Source of the DNA: Schistocephalus solidus
Taxonomy: Eukaryota > Platyhelminthes > Cestoda > Diphyllobothriidea > Diphyllobothriidae
Assembly (NCBI GenBank): GCA_017591395.1
Contig: WEDG01001047.1
Span: 124,001-188,000, forward strand
Length of the DNA: 64,000 nt
Reading direction: 5' to 3'
In this document: one piece after another, positions 35,346 through 46,484 of the stretch
Numbering within the stretch: position 1 is the stretch's first letter
Layout of the letters: each line of letters begins with the position of its first letter
Notes under the pieces: generated by a model
The model's database searches: none
What the model saw: the letters and a program-made list of their open reading frames with translations, nothing else
What the model was told of the DNA's origin: nothing
Program-made: the position numbers and the translations under genes

Positions 35346-36159
35346 TTAATTGGAGTGCCATGGGGAAGGCGCCTAAATAGCCGACCTGACCCCCTCTTCC
35401 TTTTCCCATGCCCCAATACGCTGTCAAAGCCAGTCAGCCATCTGATGCAGAAAGTGAGTGCAGGCAGCCGAAAGAGCTCAATAGCCCATTTACACGTGCC
35501 ACACACGACCTGGCCTCAAACAAAACGCCAAGTTTCCTCAAAAATTAGTGGTAAGCTCAGCTTTCACATACCACAGGGGCCACACGAAGGTTTTATTGAG
35601 CCTGAATTCCTGTCTAACAGTCAGTTAATCCACACAGAATTAAACGTGACATTCGAGTTATGCAGTCAGCTACCAACCCTCAAAGGCACCACTTTTAGCG
35701 TCTCGTGATAGATAAAAACACGCCATATTTATTATATTGAGGAATAGGCTGATTTTCTGTGGTAAGGTATTCCTCACTCACTCTTCTCTCATACACCAGT
35801 CTACTGTATGATCCTGTCAACCAGATGGTGATGAGACCGGCGTAATGGTTGACGGTTACGAGAGCCCATCTACATGTGCCACACAGGACCAACTTTGGCA
35901 AAATGTTGTACGAAAGAACACGCATCCGAATTCCACGAGAGTTGCCTGTGCCGGGCTTGTGTATCGGCTGATGGGAGACGTGTGGTGATAGGGCTTGAAT
36001 TGTGGTTTCTACCAGCATGCTTTCGTCAAGGCGCAGCTTTTTAGTGATACCGACTTGTAGGTTTTAAACAAATTTTCTAGTTGTCGATCATGCTCTCTTT
36101 CACTGTCGTAGGAAAACCGTCGGGCAGGCATACTCTGTGTGAATTCCAAATACCGGACC

Positions 36160-36520
36160 GGGTCATAACGGATATGTCTATGCAGTGACTGAAAGATCAT
36201 GGACAGTGTAAACATTAGAGGTGAGTGTGATGAGTCTATGCTGGTGCTCACTGCGCTGGTTAGTCAGTCTCAGTGCGGTTAATTCGCAAGTGACCAACTG
36301 GGCCGATGCGGTATGTGCATGTGCGGTGGCAATACGGGCAGCAGAGGTTGTTGGGTTCTTAGTGGTGGTGGAGGAGGAGGAAAGCATGCTGCTAGTGGTG
36401 TCAATGTTGATAAAAGGGGAATTGGTAGACCTGGATGTGGGAGTTTTGGGATGTGCGAGGTGAGTTCGGCGTGTCCACACTGAGGTGAGTTTCGCTGTTG
36501 TGGATGCGCATTTAGCCGAG
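36160..36520 (-). mobile_element. L1 LINE fragment: zinc-finger tail only
   Basis: In the right - frame it reads CPYCHRTCTYRIGPVGHLRI with Cys-x2-Cys, then NRTETDQPAQ, matching the second finger of L1 (CPHCERTFTSRIGLVGHL). It is preceded by a Thr/Ser-rich linker (STTTKNPTTSA in a neighbouring frame). No RT or endonuclease remains nearby. Confidence 0.6.
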
Positions 36521-36609
36521 TAGGCCCACGAGGTGCCTGAGGTATAAAATGGTCGATGGACTACGGCCCACATGACGGTAATGCCTAAACTAAAATCCAA
36601 ATATAGTAA

Positions 36610-38770
36610 ACTTAATTATAACTGCAAAACGACAGATAAGCGAATGAATGCGTGGACCGTAGACTGCAAAGGAAGGAGCGCTGGAGGGGGACGTCCGTAA
36701 CACACCAATTAAAATTACCAATCGGAACGAACAAAGAGTCCCGTGGTTTATTTGCTATTATTTTTGACTTTGCGACCAACAACAAATATTCCGGGCTCCG
36801 AAACCAGCTTATTCAACATTGAGAAACAATGTCTTTTCTCAATGTCTGTCGCAGTTCCTGCACTTTCTAGTCTCTATAACCGTCTTTGCTCATAGGGTAG
36901 TTGCTCAAACGGAAAATATACCAACGTAAACAGTCTATTTTGCGCGTCACATACCTCGCCTAAAATAAATAAACTACTAGTCTCGTTGCCGGTTACCCTC
37001 ACATGACTTAGTTGTAAACATTCCTAGGATGTAAAACGTCAGAATGACTAGCGTGGTAGAAAAGCGGTGATGGTCTAGTGAGCCATTCCCGGGTTTCCAG
37101 ATGGCCCGCTCCTGACTAGCACTGGTCTGGCTTCACGTTTGCAATCTGTGAAGTGGATAGGAAAATCAACGATTGAAACATTTTCTCCCTATTTCGACAA
37201 CATACAGCCAAAGTATATCATATGTATGATTCCACACAAAAACTGACTTCGTGTGGCGGAAAGCCTAAACAGACGACAGGGAAGTAATGAGGCCAGAGTC
37301 ATCTTTCGAGATCCCGGCGAGGCCTCCGACACAGTTATGCGCGGGCAGCCAACTGTTTACAAAAGGTATATAGATGGTACGTGAGAAATAGATCACCGAG
37401 CCATTTGGGTTACTATACTGATTGATCAAAAAGATCTCGCAGGTAATTCTCAGAACTACGAAACGCTCGTATGTGACGTAAACATGGTCTTTACATTCTG
37501 AAGACGACATTAACATAGCGATTAATAAACACCATGGAAGGTAGTTACATCTACTTAAGCAAGCCACTCGAAAAATATCTGGCCTCTATAAGGAGGCTTC
37601 CCGACATTAACAGAGAACGAGTCCACTGAAGCATACTCGCGGAATAGTAGTACGCACATTAGCTGTTTTGTAAAAATGGCATCCTTCTACCGCGTATAAC
37701 GACTTGAAAAAAAAATTACTTAATATTCAACCATGCAGACCTTAAAGTTCTACAGGGCAAAACGAAAACGGAAACGACATACTTCCATCATTAAAATCGA
37801 AGCAGACTCCGTTTCAGCTGTTTGTGCTGTCATTCGGTTTTCGTAATCCTGCTTAGCTTACTAGTTTCTGAGCTGAGCATTATCAACAGACTGAATTGTA
37901 TCGCGAGTCACCGGACTAGAAAAATGTCTCTCCTTATGACAAATTCGCAATAAACATAATGTACGAAGATAACCGGCTACTCTGATAGCAAAGTGATAGC
38001 ACAAATATGCCTTCGGCAGCAAATTTATGCGTCAGGTGGCCACACCATCACTCCCCCCAACCCCAAAGATTCCTGCAGTACGTAAGCCAAGACATTTTCA
38101 GCATACTCGTCGGCCCGTGAGGCGGCTGCGCCGGACGAAAGTCTTCGGTGATGAAACAAATAGATATTCCTCAGGCATCCCGAGCGAGGCCTCTGCCGTC
38201 AGCTTCGAGTTTGCCGAACAACCCTTAGGAAGGGCAGGGCAAGGTGAGTCGGATCGATAGCGGCGCCCCGTTCACTGCATTCCAAGGGCATAGAGGGAAT
38301 TTAACTGACGCAGGGCGAGAAAACTAAGGCTAAAACCATTATACTTATTTCCACCCTCTCCGAAGGCACATTATAGGCACACAGTAACTGACAATTTCCC
38401 GAAATTTTGCTACCAGAGTACCGCGTACACGACAAGACGTCACCCAGATCTTTATTCTATCAGCACCTTCAACCAGTTAATATCCAACGCGCCTTAAATA
38501 CTCGCCGTACTACCCGGCGGTTAGTCCACCACAAGCGACAATAGGAGAAAATTTTAAAAGCATCAAGCTGCGGATGATTCGGTACTGAACTGCGCGGGAC
38601 AAGGTAGAGACGAAATCCATATGCATCAAACACGGGAGAGGAGGTACCCAACATCTTGAAAACCACGAAATCGATGGTGGGCACGCATTTCAAAAATCAA
38701 ATTTATAAGTTCAAATCCTGTACAATAAGAATACAATGAGAAAAATAGAAGTACGTATAAAGCAAATGGG
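36610..38770. other. Intergenic DNA with two unproven exon candidates
   Basis: 37567-37265 (-) is a 100-codon ORF with a signal-peptide-like start (CLLIAMLMSSSEC) but no family match. 38101-38241 (+) is an open, GC-rich stretch between ATTTTCAG and CAAG|GTGAGT, the cleanest splice-site pair in the gap, with no recognised protein. Otherwise nothing was seen. Confidence 0.3.
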
Positions 38771-38772
38771 GC

Positions 38773-39435
38773 TCAAACAGGAACCAACTGCTTCTTTTTC
38801 GTGCGCTTAGTCTTCTTTTTCGAGACCTCTTTCGACATTTCTGTCTCCATATCTTCCATTTCTACATCAAGATTGCTTATCTCTTTGATTTCCGACGTCT
38901 CAGGTTCAACGTCCTTTGCTGTTGGGTGGATAAAAATAAAGATGGAAGTATAAATTACCGTTAGGTGCTTTGATAAGGTGCATGTGTGTCTTGACCAATT
39001 TCTTGTCCTCCTCCTTGCGAAGATTCACTCCCACTTTCAAACGCTTGGTAATGAAAAGGCTCTCGCGCTTATTTGATAGCGACAACGGTGTTGATAGCGT
39101 TCACTACAGGCATAAACAACGAACATAAAAACATACATGTGGTCAAAAGATTTTCACGACTATATCTTAGGGCAGTATTTCGCTTCCGTTCGAACGTCTG
39201 GGCAAAGTCATCACTAAGTTCCTTCCTGGCCATTTTTCTGTGTGTCTTAGTCCATTTTGTCTTGCGGGGAGCCCGTTTATGCTTAAAAGCCTTATGACAC
39301 TTTCCCCGACAAAAAACGAATTCCTAAGAAATAAATTTTATGACAGAAAAATACTTTTGAATCATTCCTAACAAAGGTTATCCCATGACCTGGATAAACG
39401 GGCCCGGAACAAAACCAACACCTAAGAATCCGCAT
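38773..39435 (-). CDS. RSL24D1: Ribosome biogenesis factor RSL24D1 / RLP24, four exons with micro-introns
   Basis: Seen: ATG at 39435-39433. Exons are 39435-39355, 39323-39137, 39103-38959 and 38918-38773 (stop TGA 38775-38773), about 185 residues. Exon 1 reads [18 protein letters not shown] with Cys-x2-Cys. Exon 2 supplies [16 protein letters not shown] and [11 protein letters not shown], the eL24-type zinc ribbon and basic helix. Exon 3 carries [11 protein letters not shown], then [11 protein letters not shown] and HMHLIKAP. The last exon is acidic and then Lys-rich ([10 protein letters not shown]). Known: Rlp24 holds the eL24 site on nuclear pre-60S particles, recruits the Afg2 ATPase and is exchanged in the cytoplasm. 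The human protein has 163 residues. Odd: one extra base at 39071 puts a TAA in frame in exon 3, where the family alignment runs on. A LINE ends about 60 bp upstream of the ATG. The introns argue against a processed pseudogene. Confidence 0.9.
38919..38958 (-). other. 40-bp micro-intron 3 of RSL24D1
   Basis: GTAATT...CCAACAG lies between HLIKAPN and AKDVEPE in phase 1. It is T-rich throughout, and splicing keeps the frame to the stop. Confidence 0.82.
39104..39136 (-). other. 33-bp micro-intron 2 of RSL24D1
   Basis: GTATGT...CCTGTAG follows ENLLTT in phase 1 and is followed by LNAINTV, matching the family's RELWxKTIDAM region. Confidence 0.82.
39324..39354 (-). other. 31-bp micro-intron 1 of RSL24D1
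   Basis: GTATTT...TTCTTAG separates NDSK from EFVFC in phase 0. Removing it joins the two halves of the zinc ribbon exactly as in the family. Introns of about 30 nt near the 5' end are known in flatworm genes. Confidence 0.85.
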
Positions 39436-39493
39436 GACGGAGGACCCAACGCAAACTTATGTGAATAGCGCGGGCGTTGGGTCAGAAATCATA

Positions 39494-39517
39494 CAGTTCA
39501 GTTCAGTTCAGTTCAGT
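39494..39517 (-). repeat. (TGAAC)n terminal repeat of LINE L3
   Basis: GTTCA is repeated four times on the + strand, i.e. (TGAAC)n in the LINE's sense direction. Known: CR1-clade LINEs end in short tandem repeats rather than poly(A). A weaker version ends the L3 fragment at 51601-51617. Confidence 0.85.
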
Positions 39518-39646
39518 GTATTTGAGAAAAATAGGCTTACGCCTTTGAAATCCCTATTTGATACAGAAAGTCGGAAGAATAATAAGCAATGTAAAAAAGT
39601 TACAGTCAAGTGAATGCAGGCAGATTTACGTGGTATACGGATATTG

Positions 39647-42350
39647 TTAAGGTAAAGTAGTCACATAATCTTCCTGGTACAGCAACATATTTATGTCAAG
39701 CCGATGTTTAAATATATCCACAGACTGGGACATTACAATCGCCTCACGTAGATTATTCCACGGTTTCAAGACACGGTTGGTGAAAAAATACTTCCTCACA
39801 TCCAATCTTACTTGGGGCACACTTAGTTTGAATGGATGACCTCGGAGATTATTCGTAGTAGCAAGTTGGAAAAAGTCATCACATAGGAGGGCGCAATCCA
39901 TGCCACGCACGATACGGAAGGTTTGTATCAAGTCTCCGCGCAACTGCCTATAACTCAGAGGATAGAGCTGTAGGTTATTTAGGAGAATCTCATATGGCAG
40001 TTCACTTTGACCTTTTACTAATTTTGTGGCTCGTCGCTGTACCCTTTCGAGCATTTTGTAGTCCTGTTGGGTCCACGGTCGCCAGGCTTTGATCGCATAT
40101 TCAAGATGGGGCCTAACAAACGTACCAAAGACTTTAGAAAAGCAGTCTTCATCGAAAACTTTAAATGCCCACTTGATAGAGTACAGCATTTAATTGGCGG
40201 ATTTAGCCGCCTTGCAGCATTGCGTAGAAGGCTTCAGGTTGTCTCTCATCCAAATGCCGAGATCCTTCTGTGTGTGTGTTTCTCGGAGTGGCATACCGTT
40301 AAAAAAAGTAGGGTCACATATCAGTGACCTGATTCCGACTTCCCAGACGTAGCAGGGCGCATTTGTTTGAGTTGAAGGACAAGAGCCATTTGCGGGACCA
40401 CTCTTCCAATCGATGGAGATTTTCTTGGAAATCGTCTCCATCGGCAGCATTGTTGATAACTTTCCAAATTTTTATATCGTCCGCAAACATAGCAAAGTCA
40501 CAGTCCAATTCCTGTACACAATCATTAATAAACAAGAGAAATAGGATTGGTCCGAGAACTGAACCTTGCGGAACTCCACTCTCGATGATTGTGCGCTTTG
40601 ATCGCGATCGGCCTACGCAGACCACTTGGGAACGACCGACGAGAAAATTCTTGATCCACGTAAGAAGTTTCCCTCCAATACCAAACATTCTTAACTTATA
40701 AAGGAGACGCTGGTGCGGAACACTATCGAATGCCTTCTGGAAATCAATGTAGGCCACATGCACAGTGTATTTTTGCATCGTGTGCTTTTTGTCCAGCTTT
40801 GCATAGTATAAAGTAAGTTCGTAACACACGATCTTCCCCTACGAAAGCCGTATTGTGCAGTTGATAAGAGGTTATGGGTTTCTAAATAAATCATCAATTC
40901 CTTTTTGACAAGCTTTTCCATAACCTTGCAACAGATTGAGGTCAGGCTGACAGGCCTGTAGTTTGTAGCAAATGCACGACTACCGCTTTTGTGAAGCGGT
41001 GTAATGTGGGCTGTTTTCCAGTCGGTAGGAAGCATTCCCGTGTCAAACGATTTCTGGCACAGAAAGGATAGCGGTTTGGCCAGCTCTCAAGCAAGTTCGA
41101 GGAGTAACTTTGCTGGAATCTCGTCGGGGCCATGGGATTTGCTTGCGTTCAGACTTCTTAATTCTTCAAAGACCGCCTCTTCTCGAAAGAGCATATCCTG
41201 AATAATTGGTGCTCCCATAGTCTCGCAACTAGATGGAATAAAAACTGCTTCTCGGGTGAAAACTGACTGAGAGAACTGTGAAAAGTGTGCAGCTTTGTTT
41301 TGAATTTCTGTAATCTCGAAACCATCATCGTTTCTCATTACAGGAATTGGGTTCCTGTTTCGTGTGCTTTTTCTTACATAGCTGTAGAGCAATTTGGGAT
41401 TGTGAACTGCTCGCTGGAGCAAATCCCTCTCGTAATCCCGTCGGCTGTTGAAGATTAAGCTTTTAACCTTGTTCCTTTGCGTTTTGTATGTTTGCTAGGC
41501 TAAATTTACATTGGATCGGCAAAATTTCTTCCAAAGCCTTCATTTCCTGTTAATCTCTCGTTTCAGTTCCCTTGTTAGCCACTGTGGTCTGTTAGATATC
41601 CTAAGTTTTGATGGCGGACAGTGGCATTTTATTAGGTTCAACAACCACTCCTTAAATAAATTCCAGTCCTCAGAGACATTCCCGGAGAAGAAAAGATCCC
41701 AGTCCATTCGTGATGCCTCAGCTCGCATCTTGCAAAAGTCTCCCCGCCATAGATTGGGCCTGGTTTCATTCATTGCAGGTGGCACCGAATATAAACCATA
41801 CTCCCATGAAAGTACTGCATGATCACTTCGACCAAGTGGAGGTAGGCAGTGTACCTCGTCTATACTGTCAGGATCTTTAGTGAAGACGAGATCTAAACAA
41901 CTAGCCTGTTGTCCTCCACGCGCTCTTGTTGGAAAAATACATGTTGTGTGAGAAGAGCTTCAAGTGTTGACTTAAGCAGACGGTGATCGAAGGACAACTT
42001 TGAGCACTGCGCCAGCAGATCGTTCCATCGAATGCTGGGTGCATCAAAGTCCCCCATTAGAACAACATCCGGTAGACTACCAATCTCCTTTATGTTCTCC
42101 AACAAACAAGTATCAGCGTCAGTGTCTGTCCCCGGTGGTCTGTAGAGAGTCATGACTTCAAGGGACTGCGATCCCTGCGTCTTTATTTTCAGCCAAATAG
42201 CCTCAATACCATTGTTAATCTTCTCTGTCATTTCACACACTGTGAAATTGCTTTTAACAAACATCGCAACTCCTCCACCCTGGCGGTGAGTGCGGTCTCT
42301 CCTGAAGAACTGGTACCCGGATAAGGCTACTTCGCAATCGCTGATGTTCT
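39647..42350 (-). pseudogene. L3 ORF2 (endonuclease-reverse transcriptase), frame-broken
   Basis: Successive open blocks are 42264-41893 (endonuclease), 41785-41540 (endonuclease end), 41422-41087 (RT N-terminal), 41035-40691 (RT fingers), 40829-40314 (palm with FADD), 40450-40190 and 40189-39647 (thumb/C-terminal). The blocks stay collinear with the + copy, so small indels and stops, not rearrangement, killed it. The final stop is followed within about 150 bp by the (TGAAC)n end. Confidence 0.8.
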
Positions 42351-43814
42351 GTGACAGCTATGTTTCTGTGATTGCTATAATATCGGGAGACAGAATGGCT
42401 ACCTGAATTCTCAGTTCATCGAGCTTCGAAAGCAGACTTTGGGCGTTGGTATACAGAAATTTAAGTTGGCGGCACTCGGCCCTGCCAAATTCCGTTTGTC
42501 TCGAGTGTGCCAATACTACTGTGTCACTGCCATCATTAGCTTTGGCTGGTTCCAGAGTAATGCTGCGTTTCTCTGTATCACACGTCCCTTGTAAATAATC
42601 AAACTGTTCTCTCCAGCTGCAAGTCTCCTCTTCATTTCTATCACTAATTCGCGGCGTTTCAGACGTTCTACAGGAGAGTAGTCCGGCTGAAAAAAACTGT
42701 TTATGAGAGTTTCGAAGTTTGGTTTTTTTCTCGAGAGAAGTAGCTTAGCCTCTTCCTGGTTTTCCAAGACGATTTTTGATAGGCCGTGGTCTCACAGTTT
42801 CTGACTGTTCAATATCTTTTTCCTATCCTGAAGGCTGCTCGAACGGTTATCTTCTCCCCAAATGAAGTATATCGTTCAGCAGGTGCTGAAACAAAAGCAA
42901 GATCAGCGGATATCCTTTCCTTTGAGGTGTTAGCGTTTGATTCAGGTAGGCCCTGGATAACAACGCAGTTCTCTCGGTCCAGGGCGTCTTTCAAGACACT
43001 GCTGACCATATTTTCCTCTGAGTGACCAGATGGATTTATTATGATCTTTTTAAACTTTATAGCCGTGTTATGTTTTTACCAATTTTTATCTTGCCACTCA
43101 TTGGTTTTTTTGCTCTCAGCTAAGGATTCTTTAGAACTGCTGGGATAGCCGGCAGAAGTCGAGACTGAAGTCGGAACGTTATCCAATTTGGTGGTGTTTT
43201 GGTGTTTCCCCATTGCAGATTGCCACGGGTTTGTTCCTTGGGATGCCACTACGGGCTTGTTAGAGCACCAAAGATGGGAGGATGTGATTTGTGATTCGTT
43301 TTGGTCGTCGTCCTTAGGTTTCAGGGATTGTGTTCCTGTTATCCGGTCGCATTGGTATTCACGTCCAAACTTTGTGAGTTGTTACAAGTTGCTTTTTTTG
43401 GTACTGTAGGTGCTTTGGTCACTGACTTTTTAACTGTAATATTTTTAACCGTATTTCGTCAAGTATTGTTATCTTGCAAAAGCTTCCTTAAGTCTGCAAG
43501 CTCATCTTCCAGTTTTTGAACTCTTAGTAGAATATAAGAACATCCCACACAAGATTCGTCCTCGTAGCCAACGGATTTGGCTGCCATTACGCTTTTTGCG
43601 CGCTTTGCTGGTCCTTGGTTGTAAGTATAAACTGATCGAGGGCCAGTCATGGATGCCAAAGCCAGCTCAACAGGCTTTCCTTTAAAGGAAGTGTTATTAC
43701 TGGTTTTGCTGCAAGCAAACAATTGCTTTGAGTCCATGAGTATAAAAAACACTGTGTATGCGTATGTTCTCTTTTGGGCGTATAACAAAATATTCCAACT
43801 GGGTTTGGAATATG

Positions 43815-44125
43815 GCGAGTATTTGCAGCAATATGAGCAAAAAAAGCGCCTTGTCGGTCAAAAACGCTTTAAAAAAACTATAAATTGTATAAAACATATG
43901 CAGGAACGACTCAGCCGTTTGGAGATGTCGAAGGTCCTGGATAACTTCAGATCTTCTCGAGGCTGTACACGTTTGGTTTCCTAAGTTGTTGTCAGTTTGT
44001 ATTAGTGCACAGGCTGCATAGTCAACTTGAATAAGATGATAAACAAATTCCGGTTTGATGCCGTTTTATGAGGAATTTCGGCACGAGAAAAATTCCAGAT
44101 GAGCAGGAAGCAAGTACGTACGTGC
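43815..44125 (-). repeat. L3 5' UTR, arm of a long inverted repeat
   Basis: Matches 46127-46445 in inverted orientation, e.g. GCACGTACGTACTTGCTTCCTGC, TTTTTCTCGTGCCGAAATTCC, ATGATAAACAAATTCC and GCAGGAACGACTCAGCCG blocks (each on the matching strand). Since each arm sits at the 5' side of an L3 copy in that copy's sense direction, it is best read as the LINE's own 5' UTR and internal promoter region. Confidence 0.7.
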
Positions 44126-44639
44126 AGTTGAAACAGAATTGTCCGGAACAGTCCTAGTGAAGTGCTAACGGAGTTCAAATTGTCCAAGTTGGAGAACAAA
44201 AAATTGGTGGTTATTTGCACACGACCTTGACACGGATCAGTGTTATCAAAATTCAGTTTCACTTATTTTTACGTGTGAAAGCGTCAAAATTTCCAAAGAA
44301 GAAATAATGTGTGTTATATTTGCCTCTTTTTGCCTTCAATCTACCGAAACAAGGGTGTGTTTTACATCTTAATTCGGAAAACCTACAAATGCCGTCGTAA
44401 GTAATATCTTACCTTCGGAATACCTTCTAAAATAATAGTAATCAACGTTCAAGCAGCAGAAACATTCTCAACCAGGTGATGTTTTAATAAAAATAAATGG
44501 TAAATAGATTCAAATGGACAGGGATTGCTGGACGTCGAGATATAAGAAATTAAAAACAAAGCTGAGCAATTTCTCAGTTCTTTTACTCAATTGTCGTCGG
44601 AGCAGATGTTTTCCTTCCAAGTAGTTACGAAAAAAGTGA

Positions 44640-45092
44640 GCGCTTATTATTCAGGATAAACTCTTTCGAGAAAAGGCGGTCTTTGAAGTACTTAAAAGTG
44701 TGAAGTCTTGTAAATCCCCGGTCCCGATGAAATTCCAGCAAAGCTGCTCCTCGAACTTGATTGAAATATGGCCTAACTGCTATCCTTTCTGTGCCAGAAA
44801 TCGTTCGATAATGGAAAGTTGTGCACTTTCTACAAACTACAGGCCTGTTAGTCTGACCTCAATCTGTTGCAAGGTTATGGAGAAGGTTGTCAAAAAGTTA
44901 TTCATGATTTATTTAGAAACCCACAACATCTTTTCCAATGCACAAAACGTCTTTCGTAGGGGAAAATCGTGTGCAATGCACTTACTTTTTACGATGACAA
45001 GTTGGACAAAAGCATTTGATGAAAAAGACACTAGGCATGGGGCTTAAATTGATTTCCAGAAGGCCTTCAATAGTGTTTGGCACCAACTAAGC
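44640..45092 (+). mobile_element. L3 fragment, RT fingers, plus strand
   Basis: Reads KSCKSPVPMKFQQ, then ALSTNYRPVSLTSICCKVME and TKAFDEKDTRHG, then the frame-shifted IDFQKAFNSVWHQ. It is collinear with L3 RT and is cut off right after QKAFNSVWHQ by the 3' end of an L5 copy in the opposite orientation. Confidence 0.72.
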
Positions 45093-45512
45093 CTTTTTAT
45101 TGCCAGTTTACAAGCAAGTTCAAAGAAGATATACAGTAGTTGATCAAGCTGACAGTGACAAAAACTCATGATCCTTCTTTCAAGTGTTTTCATGAGAAAA
45201 AACTTCAGCCTATTGAGTGATTAAATTTCGGGACGTGGAGGGTTGACACAGGTTCACGGTGTTGTCCTTCTCCTTTCAGTGTTGTGGATCCTGTATTCTG
45301 CTCAAGCAGTGGGTGTGTCGGCAAACGATTGCTCACTGTCGACTGAGAAATAAGCCGATTATGGACTAGAGAGCCAGCTTTATTGCCCTCAGTACGAAGC
45401 ATGGCACAGGAGTCAGAGTCCGCGAATGCCATCAGAACGGAAGAGAGATTCCACCGAGTCAGCGCCCAAAATTCATGGAAGGTGTCCTGAATGTAGAAAA
45501 AGCTTCCTTGAA
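45093..45512 (-). mobile_element. L5 LINE 3'-end fragment
   Basis: In - sense it matches the last about 420 bp of the L5 copy at 61300-61700: CACCTTCCATGA, GGCATTCGCGGACTCTGACTC, CTCAGTCGACAGTGAGCAA, CACTGAAAGGAGA, and TTGTAAACTGGCAATAAA at the 3' tip. Coding sequence is absent; this is a 5'-truncated retrocopy. Confidence 0.72.
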
Positions 45513-45539
45513 CAAGCTTCCTTTGTATGATAAGAACTT

Positions 45540-46110
45540 TAGACCTTTAATGTATTTTGTTGCCCTCCTTTGAACTCTTTTCATCGGTTTGTCATGTTTT
45601 TCAGCCACGGTCGCCACGCCTGAACCTCATATTCCAGATGGGAACGAATAAACATCCCGTATATTTTTCCAAATATTTCCTTATCGATATCTATGACAGT
45701 TCTTTAAATGGTAAACAGGATATTAGACGCCTTTTTGGCCGCCCTGACACATTGAGTTGGGGGCGTTAGGGAAGACAAAATGATGCTTCCTAGGCCCTTT
45801 TGTTTAGATAGATTTAACAGGCACCTTCTCTCAAGGAAGTATTGATGGGAGTCACCCATCGTGCTTGCCTTCTTCGTTTTGAGCCGCAGTGCGACACATT
45901 TCTCAAGGTTGAACTTAAGCTGCCATTTATCGGACCATTCAGATTGACAGTTGAGTCCTTCTTTTAAAGTCTGTTCATCAGTACTGCCTCGGATTGATTG
46001 CCATATCTTGATGTCATCGGCAAACATGACTCCCGTGTTGTTCAATCCATTCATACAATCATTGCCATAAATTAAGAGAACTTGGACAATTTTAACTAGG
46101 AATATTCGGG
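45540..46110 (-). mobile_element. L3-like RT fragment
   Basis: In - sense: VMFADDIKIWQSIRGSTDEQ, LKFNLEKCVALRLKTKKAS, then a degraded YLERRCLLNLSKQKGLGS block and HLEYEVQAWRPWLKN. These are the palm-to-C-terminal motifs of L3 and L6. Truncated at both ends, and it abuts the 5' UTR of the + strand L3 copy. Confidence 0.72.
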
Positions 46111-46484
46111 ACAGTAATGTTTAAATTGCACGTACGTACTTGCTTCCTGCGCATCTGAAATTTTTCTCGTGCCGAAATTCCTTATAAATGGCATTGAATT
46201 GGAATTTGTTTATCATCTTATTAAAATTAACTACGCAGCCTCCACACCAATAAAAACAGACAATCACTGAGGGAACCAAACGTGTACAACCTCGTGAAAG
46301 TCTGAAATTATCTTCGACCTTTGAAATCTCCGAACGGCTGAGTCGTTCCTGCATAATTTGCATACCATTTCCAGTTTTTATAGCGTTTTTTAAACAATAA
46401 GCGAAATATTTTGCTCATATTGCGGTAAATACTCGCCATGCATCGTTTTTTGCGATCTATCATGGAAGTCAAAATATACCCTTC

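Larger units (their letters stand above)
39494..44125 (-). mobile_element. L3: CR1/jockey-like LINE, nearly full length but broken
   Basis: In - sense: a 5' UTR (44125-43815) shared with the + copy at 46.1 kb; an ORF1 region (about 43790-42510) with YEDESCVGCSYILLRVQKLE, a Cys-x2-Cys and coiled-coil start, and a later FFQPDYSPVERLKRREL block; an APE endonuclease (42400-41540) with TNAQSLL, VVLMGDFDAPSI and RPQWLTRELKR; and a reverse transcriptase (41420-40190) with SHGPDEIPAKLL, NYRPVSLTSICCKVMEK, FQKAFDSVPH, SGVPQGSVLGPILF and the catalytic MFADDIKIW. The C-terminal domain (40189-39647) has YAIKAWRPWTQQD and RNLREAIV-type blocks. At least six frame breaks make it inactive. The active-site motif is GDFD instead of the usual GDFN. 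Confidence 0.85.

Noticed and set aside
37265..37567. 100-codon ORF with a signal-peptide-like start on the - strand
   Set aside because: Hydrophobic starts of this kind arise by chance in AT-rich DNA; there is no family match, neighbouring exon or polyadenylation context, so it is mentioned only as a gap note.
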